64,000 bases of DNA from an uncultured Thermomicrobiaceae bacterium. GTDB lineage: Bacteria > Chloroflexota > Chloroflexia > Thermomicrobiales > Thermomicrobiaceae. The notes under the pieces are model-generated. The model was not told the origin of the DNA. It did no database searches and saw nothing but the letters and a program-made list of their open reading frames with translations. Position 1 is the first letter of the stretch. The number at the start of each line of letters is the position of its first letter. This document shows positions 34,565 to 48,148 of the stretch, piece after piece. Made by a program: the position numbers and the translations under genes. The stretch spans positions 62,001 to 126,000 of the forward strand of contig CALKCJ010000038.1 of NCBI GenBank assembly GCA_938082375.1, given 5' to 3'.

Positions 34565-36412
34565 TCAGCCGCTCACCGCATGCACTAGCAGGACAGCCGA
34601 CCAGGGCTGAACAGGCAAGTGTAGCACGCCACCAGCCCGAATTCGCTCGCCGAGCTGGCTTCCCAGCCCGTTCCAGCGCTCGGCTTCTGAGTCGAGCCGG
34701 ACACTCCATGCCCCCGGTTCCAGGCTGAGCGGGATAGTCTGGGGCTGCTCGGCGAAGCACAGGAGCAGGCAAACGCGGCTCTCTCCGGCTTGCCGGCGCA
34801 CGACGATCGACCGGTGTTCCTCGCGGACCTGCACGTCCAAGCCCTCACGGTCGAGCGTCGCCAGTGCTGGGATACTCCGCCGCAGACGCAGCAGCTCCCG
34901 GTAGAACTCCTGCAGTGCGGCATGGTGGGGCTGCTCACGCAGCGCGTGTTGCAGCCTCGAGCGCTCGAACGTGGCCGGATCTTGCGGGTCGGCAACCTCT
35001 TCGCCCCAGGCGAAGGCGGCGAACTCCCGCCGTCGCCCCTCCCGCACCGTGCGGGCCAGATCTGGGTCGCTGTGGCTGGTGAAGTACTGGAACGGCGCCG
35101 TCTCGCCATACTCCTCGCCCATGAACAGCAAGGGTAGGTACGGCGAGAGGATGACCGACGCCGCAGCCAGCTTGAGCTGGGCGAAGGAGACGAGCTGGCT
35201 TAAGCGCTCTCCGGCCGCCCGGTTGCCCACCTGGTCATGGTTCTGCGCGCAGACCACGAACTGCCGGGGCTGGGCCAGCGGGGCCGGTCGCCCGTGGCTC
35301 CGGTGCCGGTGGGGCGAATACTGGCCGGTATAGGTGAAGCCGGAGCGGAGTGCCCGGGCCAGGTGATCGAGCGAGCCGTAGTCCTGGTAGTAGCCCTGGC
35401 GCTCGCCGGTCAGGAGCGCGTGCAGGCTGTGGTGGAGGTCGTCGCTCCAGATGCCATCCAGCCCGTAGCCGCCAGCGGCCGGATGAGCGATCAGCCGGGG
35501 GTCGTTGGCATCGCTCTCGGCGATGACGTGGATCAGGCGACCCTGGCGCTCGGCCTCGCGGTGGATGACCTCGGCGAGCTCTTCGAGGATGTGGAGCGGC
35601 CGCTGGTCGAGGATAGCGTGCACGGCATCCAGCCGAAAGCCGTCGATGTGGTACTCACGCAGCCACATCACCGCGTTCTCGACGACGTACCGGCGCACCT
35701 CGTCGCTCGCCGGCCCGTCGAAGTTGATGGCCGGGCCCCAGGGTGTGCGGTAGCGCTCGGTGAAGTAGAACCCGTACTCCCCTAGGGGGTTGCCCTCCGG
35801 GCCGAGGTGGTTGTAGACCACGTCGAGGAAGACTGCGATCCCCTGCCGGTGACAGGCATCGACGAGCCGGCGCAGGCCATCAGGGCCGCCGTACGAGTGC
35901 TGGACGGCGAAGGGGTAGGCGGCGTCGTAGCCCCAGTTGCGCTCGCCGGGGAACTGGCTCACCGGCATCAGCTCGATCGCCGTGATCCCCAGCTCGGCCA
36001 GGTCAGGCAGGTAGGAGACGAGAGCATCGAACGTCCCTTCCGGGGTGAAGGTGCCGATGTGCAGCTCGTAGAAGACCAGGGCATCTTGCGGTAACCCACG
36101 CCAGTCGTGGTCGGTCCAGGCGAAGCTTCCCGGGTCGACCACTGCCGACGGGCCGTACACGCCGAGCGGCTGCCAGCGAGACGCGGGGTCGGGGAGATCG
36201 CGCTCGCCCTCCAGCCGGTACCAGTACCGTGTTCCGGGCTCGACGTCCGTCGCGATGACGCTCCAGTAGCCGCGCTCCCCGCGCTCCATCGGAGCCAGCC
36301 GCTCGCGTGGGGTCAGCAGGTGCAGCGCAAGCCGCTCGACCTTCGGTGCCCACACGGTGAAGCGAGCACGCCGCTCGCCGAGGTAGATGGCGCCGAGCGT
36401 GAGATCGGTCAT
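34565..36412 (-). CDS. treZ: Malto-oligosyltrehalose trehalohydrolase (GH13)
   Basis: A 615-residue enzyme that releases trehalose from the chains made by TreY. I chose the ATG at 36412 over one 18 bases upstream because AAGGGAG is well spaced before it. An N-terminal CBM48-like domain (LGAIYLGERRARFTVWAPKV) precedes the catalytic barrel. Key residues are IDGFRLDAVHAI (nucleophile Asp), HVIAESDANDPRL (acid Glu) and VCAQNHDQVGNRAAG (Asp). FYELHIGTFTPEGTFDAL is typical of TreZ. The gene follows glgB by 78 bases. Confidence 0.94.
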   Translation of the reverse strand: MTDLTLGAIYLGERRARFTVWAPKVERLALHLLTPRERLAPMERGERGYWSVIATDVEPGTRYWYRLEGERDLPDPASRWQPLGVYGPSAVVDPGSFAWTDHDWRGLPQDALVFYELHIGTFTPEGTFDALVSYLPDLAELGITAIELMPVSQFPGERNWGYDAAYPFAVQHSYGGPDGLRRLVDACHRQGIAVFLDVVYNHLGPEGNPLGEYGFYFTERYRTPWGPAINFDGPASDEVRRYVVENAVMWLREYHIDGFRLDAVHAILDQRPLHILEELAEVIHREAERQGRLIHVIAESDANDPRLIAHPAAGGYGLDGIWSDDLHHSLHALLTGERQGYYQDYGSLDHLARALRSGFTYTGQYSPHRHRSHGRPAPLAQPRQFVVCAQNHDQVGNRAAGERLSQLVSFAQLKLAAASVILSPYLPLLFMGEEYGETAPFQYFTSHSDPDLARTVREGRRREFAAFAWGEEVADPQDPATFERSRLQHALREQPHHAALQEFYRELLRLRRSIPALATLDREGLDVQVREEHRSIVVRRQAGESRVCLLLCFAEQPQTIPLSLEPGAWSVRLDSEAERWNGLGSQLGERIRAGGVLHLPVQPWSAVLLVHAVSG

Positions 36413-36490
36413 CGTGATCGCTCCCTTCATCCCTCTGACGACGCCTGGCTGCGCCTGCTGGTAGCGAGCCCAGCGCAGCCGGGAGAAGGT

Positions 36491-38412
<1,922 letters not shown>

Positions 38413-38416
<4 letters not shown>

Positions 38417-40464
38417 GACTCACCCCCTTGTCGTCGCAGCCGGTTCACGCGCGCGAGCACCTCGCGTATGTCGGCCGATCCCTTGATGTCTTCGAGGGTG
38501 TAGCGCGCCTTGCGACGCCAGTTCGGCTGCTCCGGGCCGGTGCCGGGCCGGTTCTGTGGTTCGGTCTCCAGCCAGAGGTCTTCGAGGTTAATGACGACGG
38601 CCTGAGCGGGGCTAGCAGCGAGGAAGGTCAAAAAGCCCCGGAGCGCTGTGTGGACATCGCTATCTTCCGCTTCGGAGAGGCATCTCTGGTGTCGTAACCA
38701 GGAGAACAACCGCTGCCGCTCCTCAGCAGGCCAGGACTCCCAGAGGGCGGCGAACGGCGGCAGGTCGTGCGTATCCAGGCAGGCGAGCGAGTTCCGTGGT
38801 GGGGGAGTGGCCTGGCCGCCAGGTCTTAGCTCGAAGGGGAGGACGTACATCCGCAGAAGCCCGTGTCGTGCCATAGCCTGCCGTACCGAACTCGGGACGG
38901 TGCCGAGATCCTCCCCCACCACGACGCAGCGGCAGCGGTGCGACTCCAACGTGAGCACCGCATAGAGTTCTTCGGCAGGGTAGCGGACGTAGACACCATC
39001 CCGGCCGCTGCTGCCGGCCGGCACGAGGTAGAGCCGGTGCAGCCCCATGACGTGATCGATCCTGAGCATACCGGCATGACACAGGTGATGCCGGAAGCAG
39101 GCCCTGAGATACCTGTAGCCATCCTCGCGCTGTCGCTCCGGGTGCAGTGGAGGGATCCCCCACACCTGGCCCTCCGCGAAGAACGGGTCGGGAGGCGCGC
39201 CAGCGCTGACCGACTGGAGAAAGTGATCACGATAGCGCCAGGTGTCGAATCCCTCAGGATGCACGCCGAGCGGCAGGTCGAGGTAGAGCCCCAGCCCGCC
39301 CTCACTGCCATGTCGAACCAGTTGCCCGAGCTGCTGCTCGGTTACCCATTGCGCGTAGAGATGGTACTGGACAGCCGTCGGATCGGCCTCGCGCAGGTCG
39401 CCACTGCGCTGGGGCTCTGGCCAGGCTGACCAGCCCACCCGGTACCGCTCGACCGTCGCCCGGAAGCGCGCGTACCGATCCGCTTCCGGGTGGGCAGAGC
39501 GCCAGGCTTCGAGCTCGTCGCGCCGGGGGCCGGGTGTCTCCCAGCACGCGCGCGAGAGCAGTTCCAGCACGTGCCGGCGCAGGCGCATGCCAGCCTGGTA
39601 GTCGATGAGACGCTGGCTGCGGAGGCGACGGAGTTCTGCCTGGAAAGCGGGAGAGGCGACCAGTCCCCGAGCGGCCTCGCTCCTCTCGAATTCCGGTACT
39701 GCCGTCACGTCGACATAGAACTCATTCCAGAAGAGGCGACTCGTCGGCATATACGGGCTCACCTCGCAGGGCTCGTCGAGATAGGCTGCCAGAAGCGGCA
39801 GCGTGCCGGTGAAGTGTCCGCCCTGGCGTCTCGTCCATTCGGACAGACTCGCGAGGTCGCTGAAGTTGCCGGCACCCCAGCTCCGCTCGCTGGCCAGCGC
39901 GTACAGCGGCAAGAACGTGCCCCAGAAGCGGGCCTGCGGGCTTCGCGGCATCCAGGCACGTCGTGGCGCGGCGATGACTGTCGCGCTGACGATGTCGCCA
40001 CCGGGCATCTCGAGCGTCAGCCGGTGATAGCCCCACGGCAGCCGATTGGGCAACCGAAGCCTACGGACAGTGTAGTGACGGCCTTCGACGTCTGCTTGGC
40101 CGACGAGCGGCAGGCGATCGAGGTCTCCGCGCAGCTCCCGGCTCGACCCATCCTCCAACTGGAGCTGAGCGGCGAACGAGCCGCTCGTCCGTTCGCCCGG
40201 CAGGCGCAGGTGCAGGAGTGCCGGCTCGTCGTCCCAGGCCACGATGACCGGCTCGCAGGGCCGGCGCCACTGCGCGACGTGACGAGCACGAAGCAGTTCA
40301 GGGGCCTGGTCTGGCCGCTGGATCGGGACCCCGAGCGCTCGCAGGACGGCCAGCAGTGCCTCCGGGCGAGCCACCCGTCGTTGGCCCCGGAGATCTCGGT
40401 AGGCGATCTGGACGCCGTGGGAGAAAGCGAGCTGACGAAGCTCGCGGAACCCTGTCGACCTCAT
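38413..40464 (-). CDS. malQ: 4-alpha-glucanotransferase (GH77)
   Basis: A 683-residue disproportionating enzyme from the ATG at 40464, whose ATGA overlaps the treS stop. Catalytic residues are visible in [15 protein letters not shown] (nucleophile Asp), [19 protein letters not shown] (acid Glu) and [16 protein letters not shown] (Asp). An N-terminal extension of about 150 residues (with [19 protein letters not shown]) marks the E. coli-type MalQ. It shuffles maltosyl and longer units between alpha-1,4-glucans and would regenerate acceptors for GlgE and TreY. Confidence 0.93.
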
Positions 40465-43400
40465 ACCTTTGCTACCTGCGCGTATTGGAGCAGTTCCAAG
40501 GCACCGCGAAGGGGGATCGCCAGCCAGTCCGGGCGATGGCCGAGTTCGTAGCCGATCTCGTAGACGGCCTTGTCCAGCAGGTACGCGTCGAGCAGCACGC
40601 GCAGGCTTTCCGGATCGGAAGGCAGGATTCCCGTCTGCCCGGTGATGCCGAGGTAGCCTTGGAGAAAACGCGACGCCACCCAGGCATACCAGTAGCGGAG
40701 CCACGGCTCGACCTGCTCGGGGTTCGCAATGAGCCCGCGTTGCACGTGCTCGAAGAGCGCAGCGTATGCTGCGTAGTGGAAGGAGCGCAGCATGCCAGCG
40801 ATGTCCAGCAGCGCCGGCCGCTTCAGCCGGCGTTCGCTCAAGGGGCGCGCCGGTTCACCCTCGAAGTCGATGATCACGAAGTCTCGGCCGGTGTAGAGCA
40901 CCTGACCCAGGTGATAGTCGCCGTGGCAACGGATCCGCTTGGCGCGGATGGGGCGACGCAAGAGCTCGCGGTAGGTCTCGTACAGAGCCGCTTCGCGGGC
41001 CAGAACTCGCTCAGCGTCTGCGCGTACTGGCTCGGGCAGGCGAACGAGCTGGTTGCGCAAGGCCTGAAGCGTCTGGACAGCGAACTTTCGCATCGACTCG
41101 TACACCGAGCGTTGATCCTGCGAGGAGAACGGTTCCGGCTTAAACGCTGGGGCTTCTTGCTCACCGGCTAGCGCGACGTGCAGCTCCGCGGTGCGCCGTC
41201 CCAAGAGGTGCGCCGCTTCGATGTAGGTATCAATCAACTCATACGCTTCCGGCGGCGGCTCCTGCCCCACCAAGGCCAGCAGCCGGGGCGTCGCGAGCGA
41301 GACCTCCGGCGGCTCCATCTGGCTGGCCAGTACTCGCTCGATGTAGCCACTGAGCGAGTCGAGCGTGTACTGCCAGGCGTCTCCCTCGTTCACGACGTAG
41401 CCTTGCAGGATCCCGAGCGTCATCGGCTCGCCCGTTCCCGCCTGGTACTCGAGACTTCCGGCGACCGGAGGGATATGCTCGAACGCGACCTTCTCGGTGA
41501 GGAAGCGACCGATTTCCAGGTCTGGGTTGAGTCCGGGTTCCACACGGCGAAAGAGCTTCAGGATCAACTGGTCGCCATAGACGAGCGAGTTGTTGCTCTG
41601 CTCGGCGCGGCTCAGCACCGGCTCCGGCACAGGCCTGCCGAGGTCGATCAGTCTCCGGAACGCCCGGGTGGGTTGCGCGAGCACGGTACCCGTCTCGCCA
41701 GCGAACCGCCGGCGACGGCCGATCGCCTCCACGAGCGCGAGCCCGAACGCGGGATCCGCCAGTGCATCGACGAGAACGCCTTCACCTCCCGCGCCATTTG
41801 CCCTCGCCAGCACGAAGTGAGGCAGGCGCTCGATAACCTGTGTGGCCAATTCGCCGTCGACCAAGGTGACTGGGAGGACATAGGTCTCGGGATCGCCCTC
41901 AGTGTATTCGACGGTGATAAAGAGGATGACGGCACTGCGCTGGCCGTAGGGAACCGGCACCTGCTCGGTGATCCGCGTCGCCTTGATCCGGCGGGCCTTG
42001 CCGGCAAACCACCGCCGGCCGCGCAAGTACGCCGGGAGGAGCGACTCCAGCGCCCGGCGCGCCGGAGCCACGTCGAGCTGGCCGTCGCGCCGGACACTCG
42101 GCACCAGGGCGAGATCTGCCAGTTCGATCGCAGCGGGCTCTTCGCCGACCCGCTGTGGCTCCAGCGAGAACCAGTAGAAGCTGTGTGGGCCGAGGGTCAG
42201 GAAGTATGGCTGCTCGGTAATGATGGGGAACTCGGTGCGGCCGAAGAGTTCCACCGGTACCAGCCCACGGTAGGCGCTCAAGTCGAGCTCGGCAGCCTGG
42301 ACGAAGCGCGAGAGGTTGGCAACAACGAGGATGGTTTCATTCGCATACTTCCTTACATACGCAAGAACCTTCCGGTTCTCCGGTGTGATGAACTCCAGGC
42401 TGCCCCGCCCGAAGGCGCGGTACTGCTTGCGGAGCGCGATCAGGCGCTTCATCCACCAGAGCAATGAGTGTGGATTGTTCTGCTGCGCCTCGACGTTGAC
42501 CGCCTCGTAGTGGTACTCGGCCTCGACGATGACCGGCAGGTAGAGACGCTGGCGGCTGGCGGTGGAAAAGCCAGCGTTGCGGTCGCTGCTCCACTGCATC
42601 GGAGTACGCACCCCGTTGCGGTCGCCCAGGTAGATGTTGTCGCCCATACCGATTTCGTCACCGTAGTAGATGACTGGCGTACCAGGGAGTGAGAAGAGGA
42701 GCCCATTCATCAGTTCAATGCGGCGCCGGTTGTTCCCGAGTAGGGGTGCCAGGCGCCGCCGGATGCCCAGGTTGATGCGGGCCACCGGGTCACGGGCGTA
42801 GACCCGGTACATGTAGTCGCGTTCCTCGTCGGTGACCATTTCGAGCGTCAACTCGTCGTGGTTGCGCAGGAACAGGGCCCATTGCGCGCTATCAGGGATC
42901 GGGGGCGTCTGGCTGAGGATGTCGATGATGGGGAACCGGTCTTCCATGCGGATGGCCATAAAAAGCCTGGGCATGAGCGGGAAGTGAAAGGCCATGTGGC
43001 ACTCGTCACCCTCGCCGAAGTAGGCGACCGCGTCCTCCGGCCATTGGTTCGCCTCGGCCAGCAGCATGCGGTTGGGGAAGCGGGCATCGACGTGGCGACG
43101 CAGCTCCTTGAGGAACGCGTGCGTCTCCGGCAGATTTTCGCAGTTCGTCCCCTCACGCTCGTAGAGGTAAGGGACGGCGTCGAGCCGCATCCCATCGATA
43201 CCCATCTCCAGCCAGAAGTCGACCACCCGAAAGATGGCCCGGCGCACGCGCGGGTTGTCGTAGTTCAGATCCGGCTGATGCGAGTAGAAGCGGTGCCAGT
43301 AGTACGCCTGGGCCACTGGATCCCAGGCCCAGTTGGAGGTCTCGAAGTCCTTGAAGATGATGCGGGCCTCCTGGTAGCGATCGGGGGTCTCGCTCCAAAC

Positions 43401-43832
43401 GTAGTAGTTGCGGTGGACGCTTCCCGCGGCGGCGCGGCGCGCTCGTTGGAACCAGGGGTGCTGGTCGGAGGTGTGATTGAGCACCAGCTCATTGATGACC
43501 CGAATCCCCCGGCGGTGCGCCTCGCGGATAAAATGGCGGGCGTCGCGGACGGAGCCGTAGGCGGGATGGACGCTGGTGTAGTCGGCGATGTCGTACCCGT
43601 CGTCCCGGAGTGGCGAGGGGTAGAATGGCAGCAGCCAGACCGCAGTGATCCCCAAGTCTTCGAGGTAGTCGAGCTTGGCAGTGAGCCCAGGGAAGTCGCC
43701 GACTCCATCGCCGTTACTGTCGAAGAACGCGCGGACGTGGAGCTCGTAGATCACTGCGTCCTTGTACCAGAGCGGATCGTCCGGCAGTATGGGCGCTGCC
43801 TTGCGTGTCCTCTGAGCCACAGCCATCGGCAC
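40461..43832 (-). CDS. treS: Trehalose synthase fused to maltokinase
   Basis: A 1123-residue fusion read from a GTG at 43832 with AAGGAG six bases ahead. Residues about 15-570 are GH13 trehalose synthase ([20 protein letters not shown], nucleophile in [12 protein letters not shown], acid in [11 protein letters not shown], Asp in [12 protein letters not shown]), which interconverts trehalose and maltose. Residues about 590-1110 are maltokinase (Mak/Pep2), with the phosphotransferase motif [15 protein letters not shown] and [14 protein letters not shown] as the metal-binding loop. Together they turn trehalose into maltose-1-phosphate, the substrate of GlgE, which lies 16 bases upstream in the operon. 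Such fusions are known in the GlgE pathway. Confidence 0.95.
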   Translation of the reverse strand: MPMAVAQRTRKAAPILPDDPLWYKDAVIYELHVRAFFDSNGDGVGDFPGLTAKLDYLEDLGITAVWLLPFYPSPLRDDGYDIADYTSVHPAYGSVRDARHFIREAHRRGIRVINELVLNHTSDQHPWFQRARRAAAGSVHRNYYVWSETPDRYQEARIIFKDFETSNWAWDPVAQAYYWHRFYSHQPDLNYDNPRVRRAIFRVVDFWLEMGIDGMRLDAVPYLYEREGTNCENLPETHAFLKELRRHVDARFPNRMLLAEANQWPEDAVAYFGEGDECHMAFHFPLMPRLFMAIRMEDRFPIIDILSQTPPIPDSAQWALFLRNHDELTLEMVTDEERDYMYRVYARDPVARINLGIRRRLAPLLGNNRRRIELMNGLLFSLPGTPVIYYGDEIGMGDNIYLGDRNGVRTPMQWSSDRNAGFSTASRQRLYLPVIVEAEYHYEAVNVEAQQNNPHSLLWWMKRLIALRKQYRAFGRGSLEFITPENRKVLAYVRKYANETILVVANLSRFVQAAELDLSAYRGLVPVELFGRTEFPIITEQPYFLTLGPHSFYWFSLEPQRVGEEPAAIELADLALVPSVRRDGQLDVAPARRALESLLPAYLRGRRWFAGKARRIKATRITEQVPVPYGQRSAVILFITVEYTEGDPETYVLPVTLVDGELATQVIERLPHFVLARANGAGGEGVLVDALADPAFGLALVEAIGRRRRFAGETGTVLAQPTRAFRRLIDLGRPVPEPVLSRAEQSNNSLVYGDQLILKLFRRVEPGLNPDLEIGRFLTEKVAFEHIPPVAGSLEYQAGTGEPMTLGILQGYVVNEGDAWQYTLDSLSGYIERVLASQMEPPEVSLATPRLLALVGQEPPPEAYELIDTYIEAAHLLGRRTAELHVALAGEQEAPAFKPEPFSSQDQRSVYESMRKFAVQTLQALRNQLVRLPEPVRADAERVLAREAALYETYRELLRRPIRAKRIRCHGDYHLGQVLYTGRDFVIIDFEGEPARPLSERRLKRPALLDIAGMLRSFHYAAYAALFEHVQRGLIANPEQVEPWLRYWYAWVASRFLQGYLGITGQTGILPSDPESLRVLLDAYLLDKAVYEIGYELGHRPDWLAIPLRGALELLQYAQVAKV

Positions 43833-43848
43833 TCGCGCTCCTTCTTGC

Positions 43849-45870
43849 CTACAGGTAGTACTCGAAGTCCTGCTCGGCCCGCACCCGGCGGCGCAGGCGG
43901 AAGATGTGCGCCGGCAGGATCTGCGGGTTAAGTTCGACGTAATTCGTTGGCCCGTGCCAGAGGTACCGGCTGTCGCTGAGCAGGTCGTGCACCTGGTATG
44001 GGTGGAGCGGGTCGATCGCCAGCTCCTCCAGGGGGAGAGTTACCCAGCCGGACTGGGTATGGTGTGGGTCGAGATTGACGACCGTGAGGATCACGTTACT
44101 CCGGTCATCGGTAGCCTTGGAGTAAGCGATCATCTCCGGGTTATCGATCCGGTGAAAGCATAGGTTGCGGTCGCTCTGCAATGCCGGGTTCTCCCGCCGG
44201 ATGCGGTTGACGCGCGCGATCAGCGGTGCGAGGCTGTGGGGCGCCTGGAGATCCCAAGAGCGGATCTCGTACTTCTCCGAGTTCAGGTACTCCTCGCTGC
44301 CCGGCGCCAGCGGCACGCGCTCGCACAGCTCGAAGGCCGGCCCGTAGATGCCATAGCTGGCACCCAACGTGGCAGCGAGCACCAGTCGAGCCATGAATGC
44401 GGGCCGCCCACCATGCTGGAGGTACTCGGTGAGGATATCGGGGGTGTTTGGCCAGAGGTTCGGGCGGAAGAACTCCCGCACGTCGGTCTGGGTCAGCTCG
44501 GTAAAGTACTGCTCCAGCTCTTCCTTCGTATTCCGCCAGGCGAAGTAGGTGTATGACTGGGTAAAGCCGAGCTTGGCCAGGTGATACATCACCTTCGGCC
44601 GCGTAAAGGCCTCAGCGAGGAAGATCGCCTCCGGGTAGTCGCGCTTGATGTCGGCGATCAGCCACTCCCAGAAGAGGAATGGCTTGGTGTGGGGGTTATC
44701 CACGCGGAAGATCCGCACCCCCTGTCCAATCCAGAAGAGCACGACGCGCTTGAGCTCGGCCCACAGCTCGCGCCAGTGCTCGGTCTCGAAGTCGAATGGG
44801 TAAATGTCCTGGTACTTCTTGGGCGGATTCTCGGCGTACTGGATCGTGCCGTCGGGACGCCAGCGGAACCACTCGGGATGCTGCCGGACGTACGGGTGAT
44901 CCGGCGAGCACTGGAAGGCGAGGTCGAGCGCGACTTCGATGCCGAACTGCTGTGCTCGCTCGACCAAGCGGCGAAAGTCGTCCAGCGTGCCCAGAGCCGG
45001 ATGGACGGCATCGTGCCCACCCGCTTCGGCGCCGATGGCCCAGGGGCTGCCCGGGTCATCGGGACCTGCAACGAGGCTGTTGTTCCGTCCCTTACGGTTG
45101 GTCTGGCCGATCGGGTGGATCGGCGGGAGATAGAGCACATCGAACCCCATCTCCGCGATGTAGGGCAACCGGCGTTCGCAGTCGCGGAAGGTACCGTGAC
45201 GGCCAGGCTCCGGCGAGCAGGAGCGCGGGAACATCTCGTACCAGGTGCTGAAGCGGGCGCGCTCGCGGTCGACAGTCACCCGCAGCGTGCGCTGGTACTG
45301 GCTGGCGAAGGGCCGGTCGTCGTAGCGTGCCATCAGCTCAGCCAGTTCCGGTTCGAGGGCAACCTCGGCGTGCTCTTGCCCACCACGCAGCCGCGCGGCG
45401 TAGCGGCGCAGAAGCTCGCCGTCGGCTTCGCTGGCTCGCGCCGCGGCTGCTTCGACCAGCTCGGCACCGATCAGGAGGTCGCCCGTGACCTCCAGTTCGG
45501 CGTGCAGGCGCTTCCGCAGGTCGCGCGTCCAGGTCTGGAACCGGTCGACCCAGGCGAGCACTGTGTACTCGTACGTGCCCAGCTCCACGACGGTAAACAG
45601 CCCGCGCCAGCGGTCGTTCTCGATCAGCGCCATCGGCACTTCGTCCCAATCGGGCTGTCGCGCGTGGCGAAAGCGCAGCACGGCTGAGATGGCGTCGTGC
45701 CCATCGGCAAAGATGTCGGCTTCGACCACGACCGGATCACCGAGCACCCGTTTGACCGCAAACCGTCCACAGTCGATCTCCGGGGTCACGCGCTCGATGG
45801 CGACGCGTCGGCGACCTTCCGCCGGGAACTGCTCACGGCTGCTCGTGGAAGTCTCAGGTACCGCAGTCAC
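43849..45870 (-). CDS. glgE: Alpha-1,4-glucan:maltose-1-phosphate maltosyltransferase
   Basis: A 673-residue GH13 enzyme that extends alpha-1,4-glucan by two glucose units using maltose-1-phosphate. Diagnostic segments are [31 protein letters not shown], then [11 protein letters not shown]. The nucleophile Asp is near residue 391 ([13 protein letters not shown]) and the acid Glu near residue 420 ([14 protein letters not shown]). It starts with GTG at 45870 after GAGAGAGG. The gene is the first of the operon, so transcription should begin in the 168-base gap before the rightward phosphoesterase at 46039; I saw no convincing promoter boxes there. Confidence 0.95.
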   Translation of the reverse strand: MTAVPETSTSSREQFPAEGRRRVAIERVTPEIDCGRFAVKRVLGDPVVVEADIFADGHDAISAVLRFRHARQPDWDEVPMALIENDRWRGLFTVVELGTYEYTVLAWVDRFQTWTRDLRKRLHAELEVTGDLLIGAELVEAAAARASEADGELLRRYAARLRGGQEHAEVALEPELAELMARYDDRPFASQYQRTLRVTVDRERARFSTWYEMFPRSCSPEPGRHGTFRDCERRLPYIAEMGFDVLYLPPIHPIGQTNRKGRNNSLVAGPDDPGSPWAIGAEAGGHDAVHPALGTLDDFRRLVERAQQFGIEVALDLAFQCSPDHPYVRQHPEWFRWRPDGTIQYAENPPKKYQDIYPFDFETEHWRELWAELKRVVLFWIGQGVRIFRVDNPHTKPFLFWEWLIADIKRDYPEAIFLAEAFTRPKVMYHLAKLGFTQSYTYFAWRNTKEELEQYFTELTQTDVREFFRPNLWPNTPDILTEYLQHGGRPAFMARLVLAATLGASYGIYGPAFELCERVPLAPGSEEYLNSEKYEIRSWDLQAPHSLAPLIARVNRIRRENPALQSDRNLCFHRIDNPEMIAYSKATDDRSNVILTVVNLDPHHTQSGWVTLPLEELAIDPLHPYQVHDLLSDSRYLWHGPTNYVELNPQILPAHIFRLRRRVRAEQDFEYYL

Positions 45871-46038
45871 GGATCACGCCTCTCTCGCTCCTGCGCATCA
45901 GGTTCTCGCGTGGGCTCGCCGGCGGGATTCATCAGACGAACAGATGCGCTCGCGTTTGGTATCGTCGGGAGTGCGAGGAGCTTGGGTTGTCCTGTCTTTG
46001 ATGCTAGCAAACTCTGAGGGAGCAGGAGGGAGGCCGAG

Positions 46039-46797
46039 ATGCGAGTCGCGGTGATCTCCGACACGCATGGCAACCTGGCGGCGCTCGACGCCGTACTCGC
46101 CGAGCTCGACGCCACCGGCCCGTACGATCTACTAGTGATGGGTGGTGACTTCGCCTTCGGCGGGCCACATCCGGCCGAGTGTATCGACCGGATCCGCGAG
46201 CGTGGCATCCCAGCAGTGCGGGGCAATACCGACGAGTTCATCGTGGAGCTCGCCACCGGCGGCCGGATACCGGCGAGGGTCGCGCACGAGTCGCAGCGCC
46301 ACACGGCCTCGGAACCGCTGCTCCAGCGCTACCGCTGGACGGTCGAGCGCCTAGCAGCAGACCAGATCGCGTACCTTGCACATCTGCCGCTGGCCCGTGT
46401 GCTCCCGGCACCGGCGGGCCGGGCGCTGACGGTCGTGCACGCGACGCCGTGGAACGCCCACGATACCGTGCCAGAGAGCGCTACTGAAGAGCTGGCGGGC
46501 CGGATGCTGGACCAGGCCGGCGGCCAGGCGCTCGCATACGGCCATATCCACGTGCAGCACCGGCGGTGGATCGCTGGGCGGCTGCTGGCCGCAGTCGGCA
46601 GCGTCGGCCTCCCGTTCGACGGCGACACCCGTGCCGCCTACGCGGTCTTTACGCTCGAGGCGGATGGCTGGTCGACCGAGTTCCACCGCGTGGCGTACCC
46701 AGTGGAACGGGCCATCACGGACGTCCTTGCCTCTGGCATGCCGGGAGCCGAGGCGCAGGCGGCAATCCTGCGGACAGCGAGGCCGCCGCGCGCGTAG
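46039..46797 (+). CDS. Calcineurin-like metallophosphoesterase (second copy)
   Basis: A 252-residue phosphoesterase, paralogous in layout to the one at 26559-27290. Motifs: AVISDTHGNLAALDA (DxHxN), LVMGGDFAFGGPHPAECIDR (GD), AVRGNTDEFI (a GNTD variant in place of GNHD), VVHATPWNAHDT (His) and AYGHIHVQHRR (GHIH). AVGSVGLPFDGDTRAAYAVF closes the fold, as in YfcE-like proteins. The substrate is unknown. It is divergent from the glucan operon. The GNTD variant distinguishes it from the first copy. Confidence 0.84.
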   Translation: MRVAVISDTHGNLAALDAVLAELDATGPYDLLVMGGDFAFGGPHPAECIDRIRERGIPAVRGNTDEFIVELATGGRIPARVAHESQRHTASEPLLQRYRWTVERLAADQIAYLAHLPLARVLPAPAGRALTVVHATPWNAHDTVPESATEELAGRMLDQAGGQALAYGHIHVQHRRWIAGRLLAAVGSVGLPFDGDTRAAYAVFTLEADGWSTEFHRVAYPVERAITDVLASGMPGAEAQAAILRTARPPRA

Positions 46798-46878
46798 GCA
46801 CGATGTCTCAGGAGCGCGAGGCAGAGCAACCGTGGCTGTCTCAGCGGTCCACACCTGGCCGTCTGGAAAGCACGCCGA

Positions 46879-48045
46879 TCAGGACATCGGCACCTGCGGG
46901 ATGATCTTCCCCTCGATCCGCTCGAAGATCTCGTCCATACTCCGGCCAGTGATCGTCACGCCGTGGTTCTTGAGGCCGATGACGGCCCGGGAGGGATCTG
47001 GCTCCTGCGCTAGAAGGTGGGAGACGGCCTGGGCCAGCTCGATCGTCCCACACGGGTAATTGATCTCAGTCGAGCGGATCCCCTCCATCCAGGCATGTAC
47101 ATGGACGATGGCCCCGATCTCGGGGTGCTGCTGATAGATCATCCAATGCTCGATGGCGTCGACCGAGACGCGCCGTGGCTGCACATGGGGCGGTACGCTC
47201 AGGATGATTGCCGGAATCGCGGGATCGAACCCGGACACGAGGAGGATGTCCTGGCCGATGACCTCCAGCTTCGCCTTGTTGACGCCGCTGGCGCTCATCC
47301 AGAACCGGTTGCGATCCTTGCGCGCGCTCAAGTTCCCGTAGCTCAGCCCCCCGAGGCCGTAGAGCCGCTTCACATGCCGCAGCTCGCGCTCAGTCAGGAT
47401 CTCGTGTACTGGGAACGGCGCCGGCAACAGGTTCATCGCGTCCAGCCGCTTACCGGCGCGGGAGATCTGCTCCGTGATCTCGTCGCCGTTCCAGAGTTCC
47501 GGCTCCAGATCAGTGCGGAAGATGTTGTTGATCACCAGGCGCGATGACGCCAGCGGGTGGAGACGTGTGTAGATCTCGGCGAAGAAGGCCTCGTCCTGGC
47601 CAGGTCGATGGCCGATCGTATAGTGGCCGCGCTCCAGCGTGATGAAGTGCGCCTCGATCCCCTCGTCGCCGGGCAAGAGGAGGATAACCAGGTTGGCCAG
47701 CGCGCGCAGGAGGTACGGGTAACCGGTCAGCAGCACGTCGCCGGGCCGCTCCGGAAGCTCGGTGATCCCGACGACGAAGGTCGCTTGCGCCTTCCGGCGA
47801 TACGGCTGCGGCCTGTCATGCGGAAAAACACTGAGTACGAGCCGGATGTCCGGCACCGCGCGCTCGAAGTACTCGTGCCCTCGGCGTTCCAGCTCTCGCT
47901 TTAAGCCAGCTGCGAACCACGCCAGGTTGGGGCTCGCCGGCACCCCCACTGTCGTAAAGGTTCCCCGCTCCGGTTCGCCCCGGTCGAGGTTCATCGTTGC
48001 GATCAGCGGTTCAGACTGCATACCCGCTGTGGTCTCACCGTTCAC
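46879..48045 (-). CDS. Class II aldolase/adducin-domain protein with extra N-terminal region
   Basis: A 388-residue protein from a GTG at 48045, with AAGGAG 12 bases upstream. The C-terminal 190 residues form an aldolase_II domain: LGGLSYGNLSARKDRNRFWM, then GAIVHVHAWMEGI (HxH zinc ligands) and VIGLKNHGVTITGRSMDEI (third His). The N-terminal 190 residues (LNLAWFAAGLKRELERRGHE-type start, QATFVVGITELPERPGDVL, LLPGDEGIEAHFITLERGHY) are not part of the usual fuculose-aldolase fold and I do not recognise them. The combination resembles a metal-dependent aldolase or epimerase with an added regulatory or catalytic domain. Confidence 0.72.
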   Translation of the reverse strand: MNGETTAGMQSEPLIATMNLDRGEPERGTFTTVGVPASPNLAWFAAGLKRELERRGHEYFERAVPDIRLVLSVFPHDRPQPYRRKAQATFVVGITELPERPGDVLLTGYPYLLRALANLVILLLPGDEGIEAHFITLERGHYTIGHRPGQDEAFFAEIYTRLHPLASSRLVINNIFRTDLEPELWNGDEITEQISRAGKRLDAMNLLPAPFPVHEILTERELRHVKRLYGLGGLSYGNLSARKDRNRFWMSASGVNKAKLEVIGQDILLVSGFDPAIPAIILSVPPHVQPRRVSVDAIEHWMIYQQHPEIGAIVHVHAWMEGIRSTEINYPCGTIELAQAVSHLLAQEPDPSRAVIGLKNHGVTITGRSMDEIFERIEGKIIPQVPMS

Positions 48046-48148
48046 TTCTCGTGTGTCTCCTTATGATTCGTTCTGAGTCCTGAAGCAGCCACTCGCCCGC
48101 TGCGCACACGGGCAGCGCGCCTGATTGTCGCAGAAGCAGCTGTTCTGG

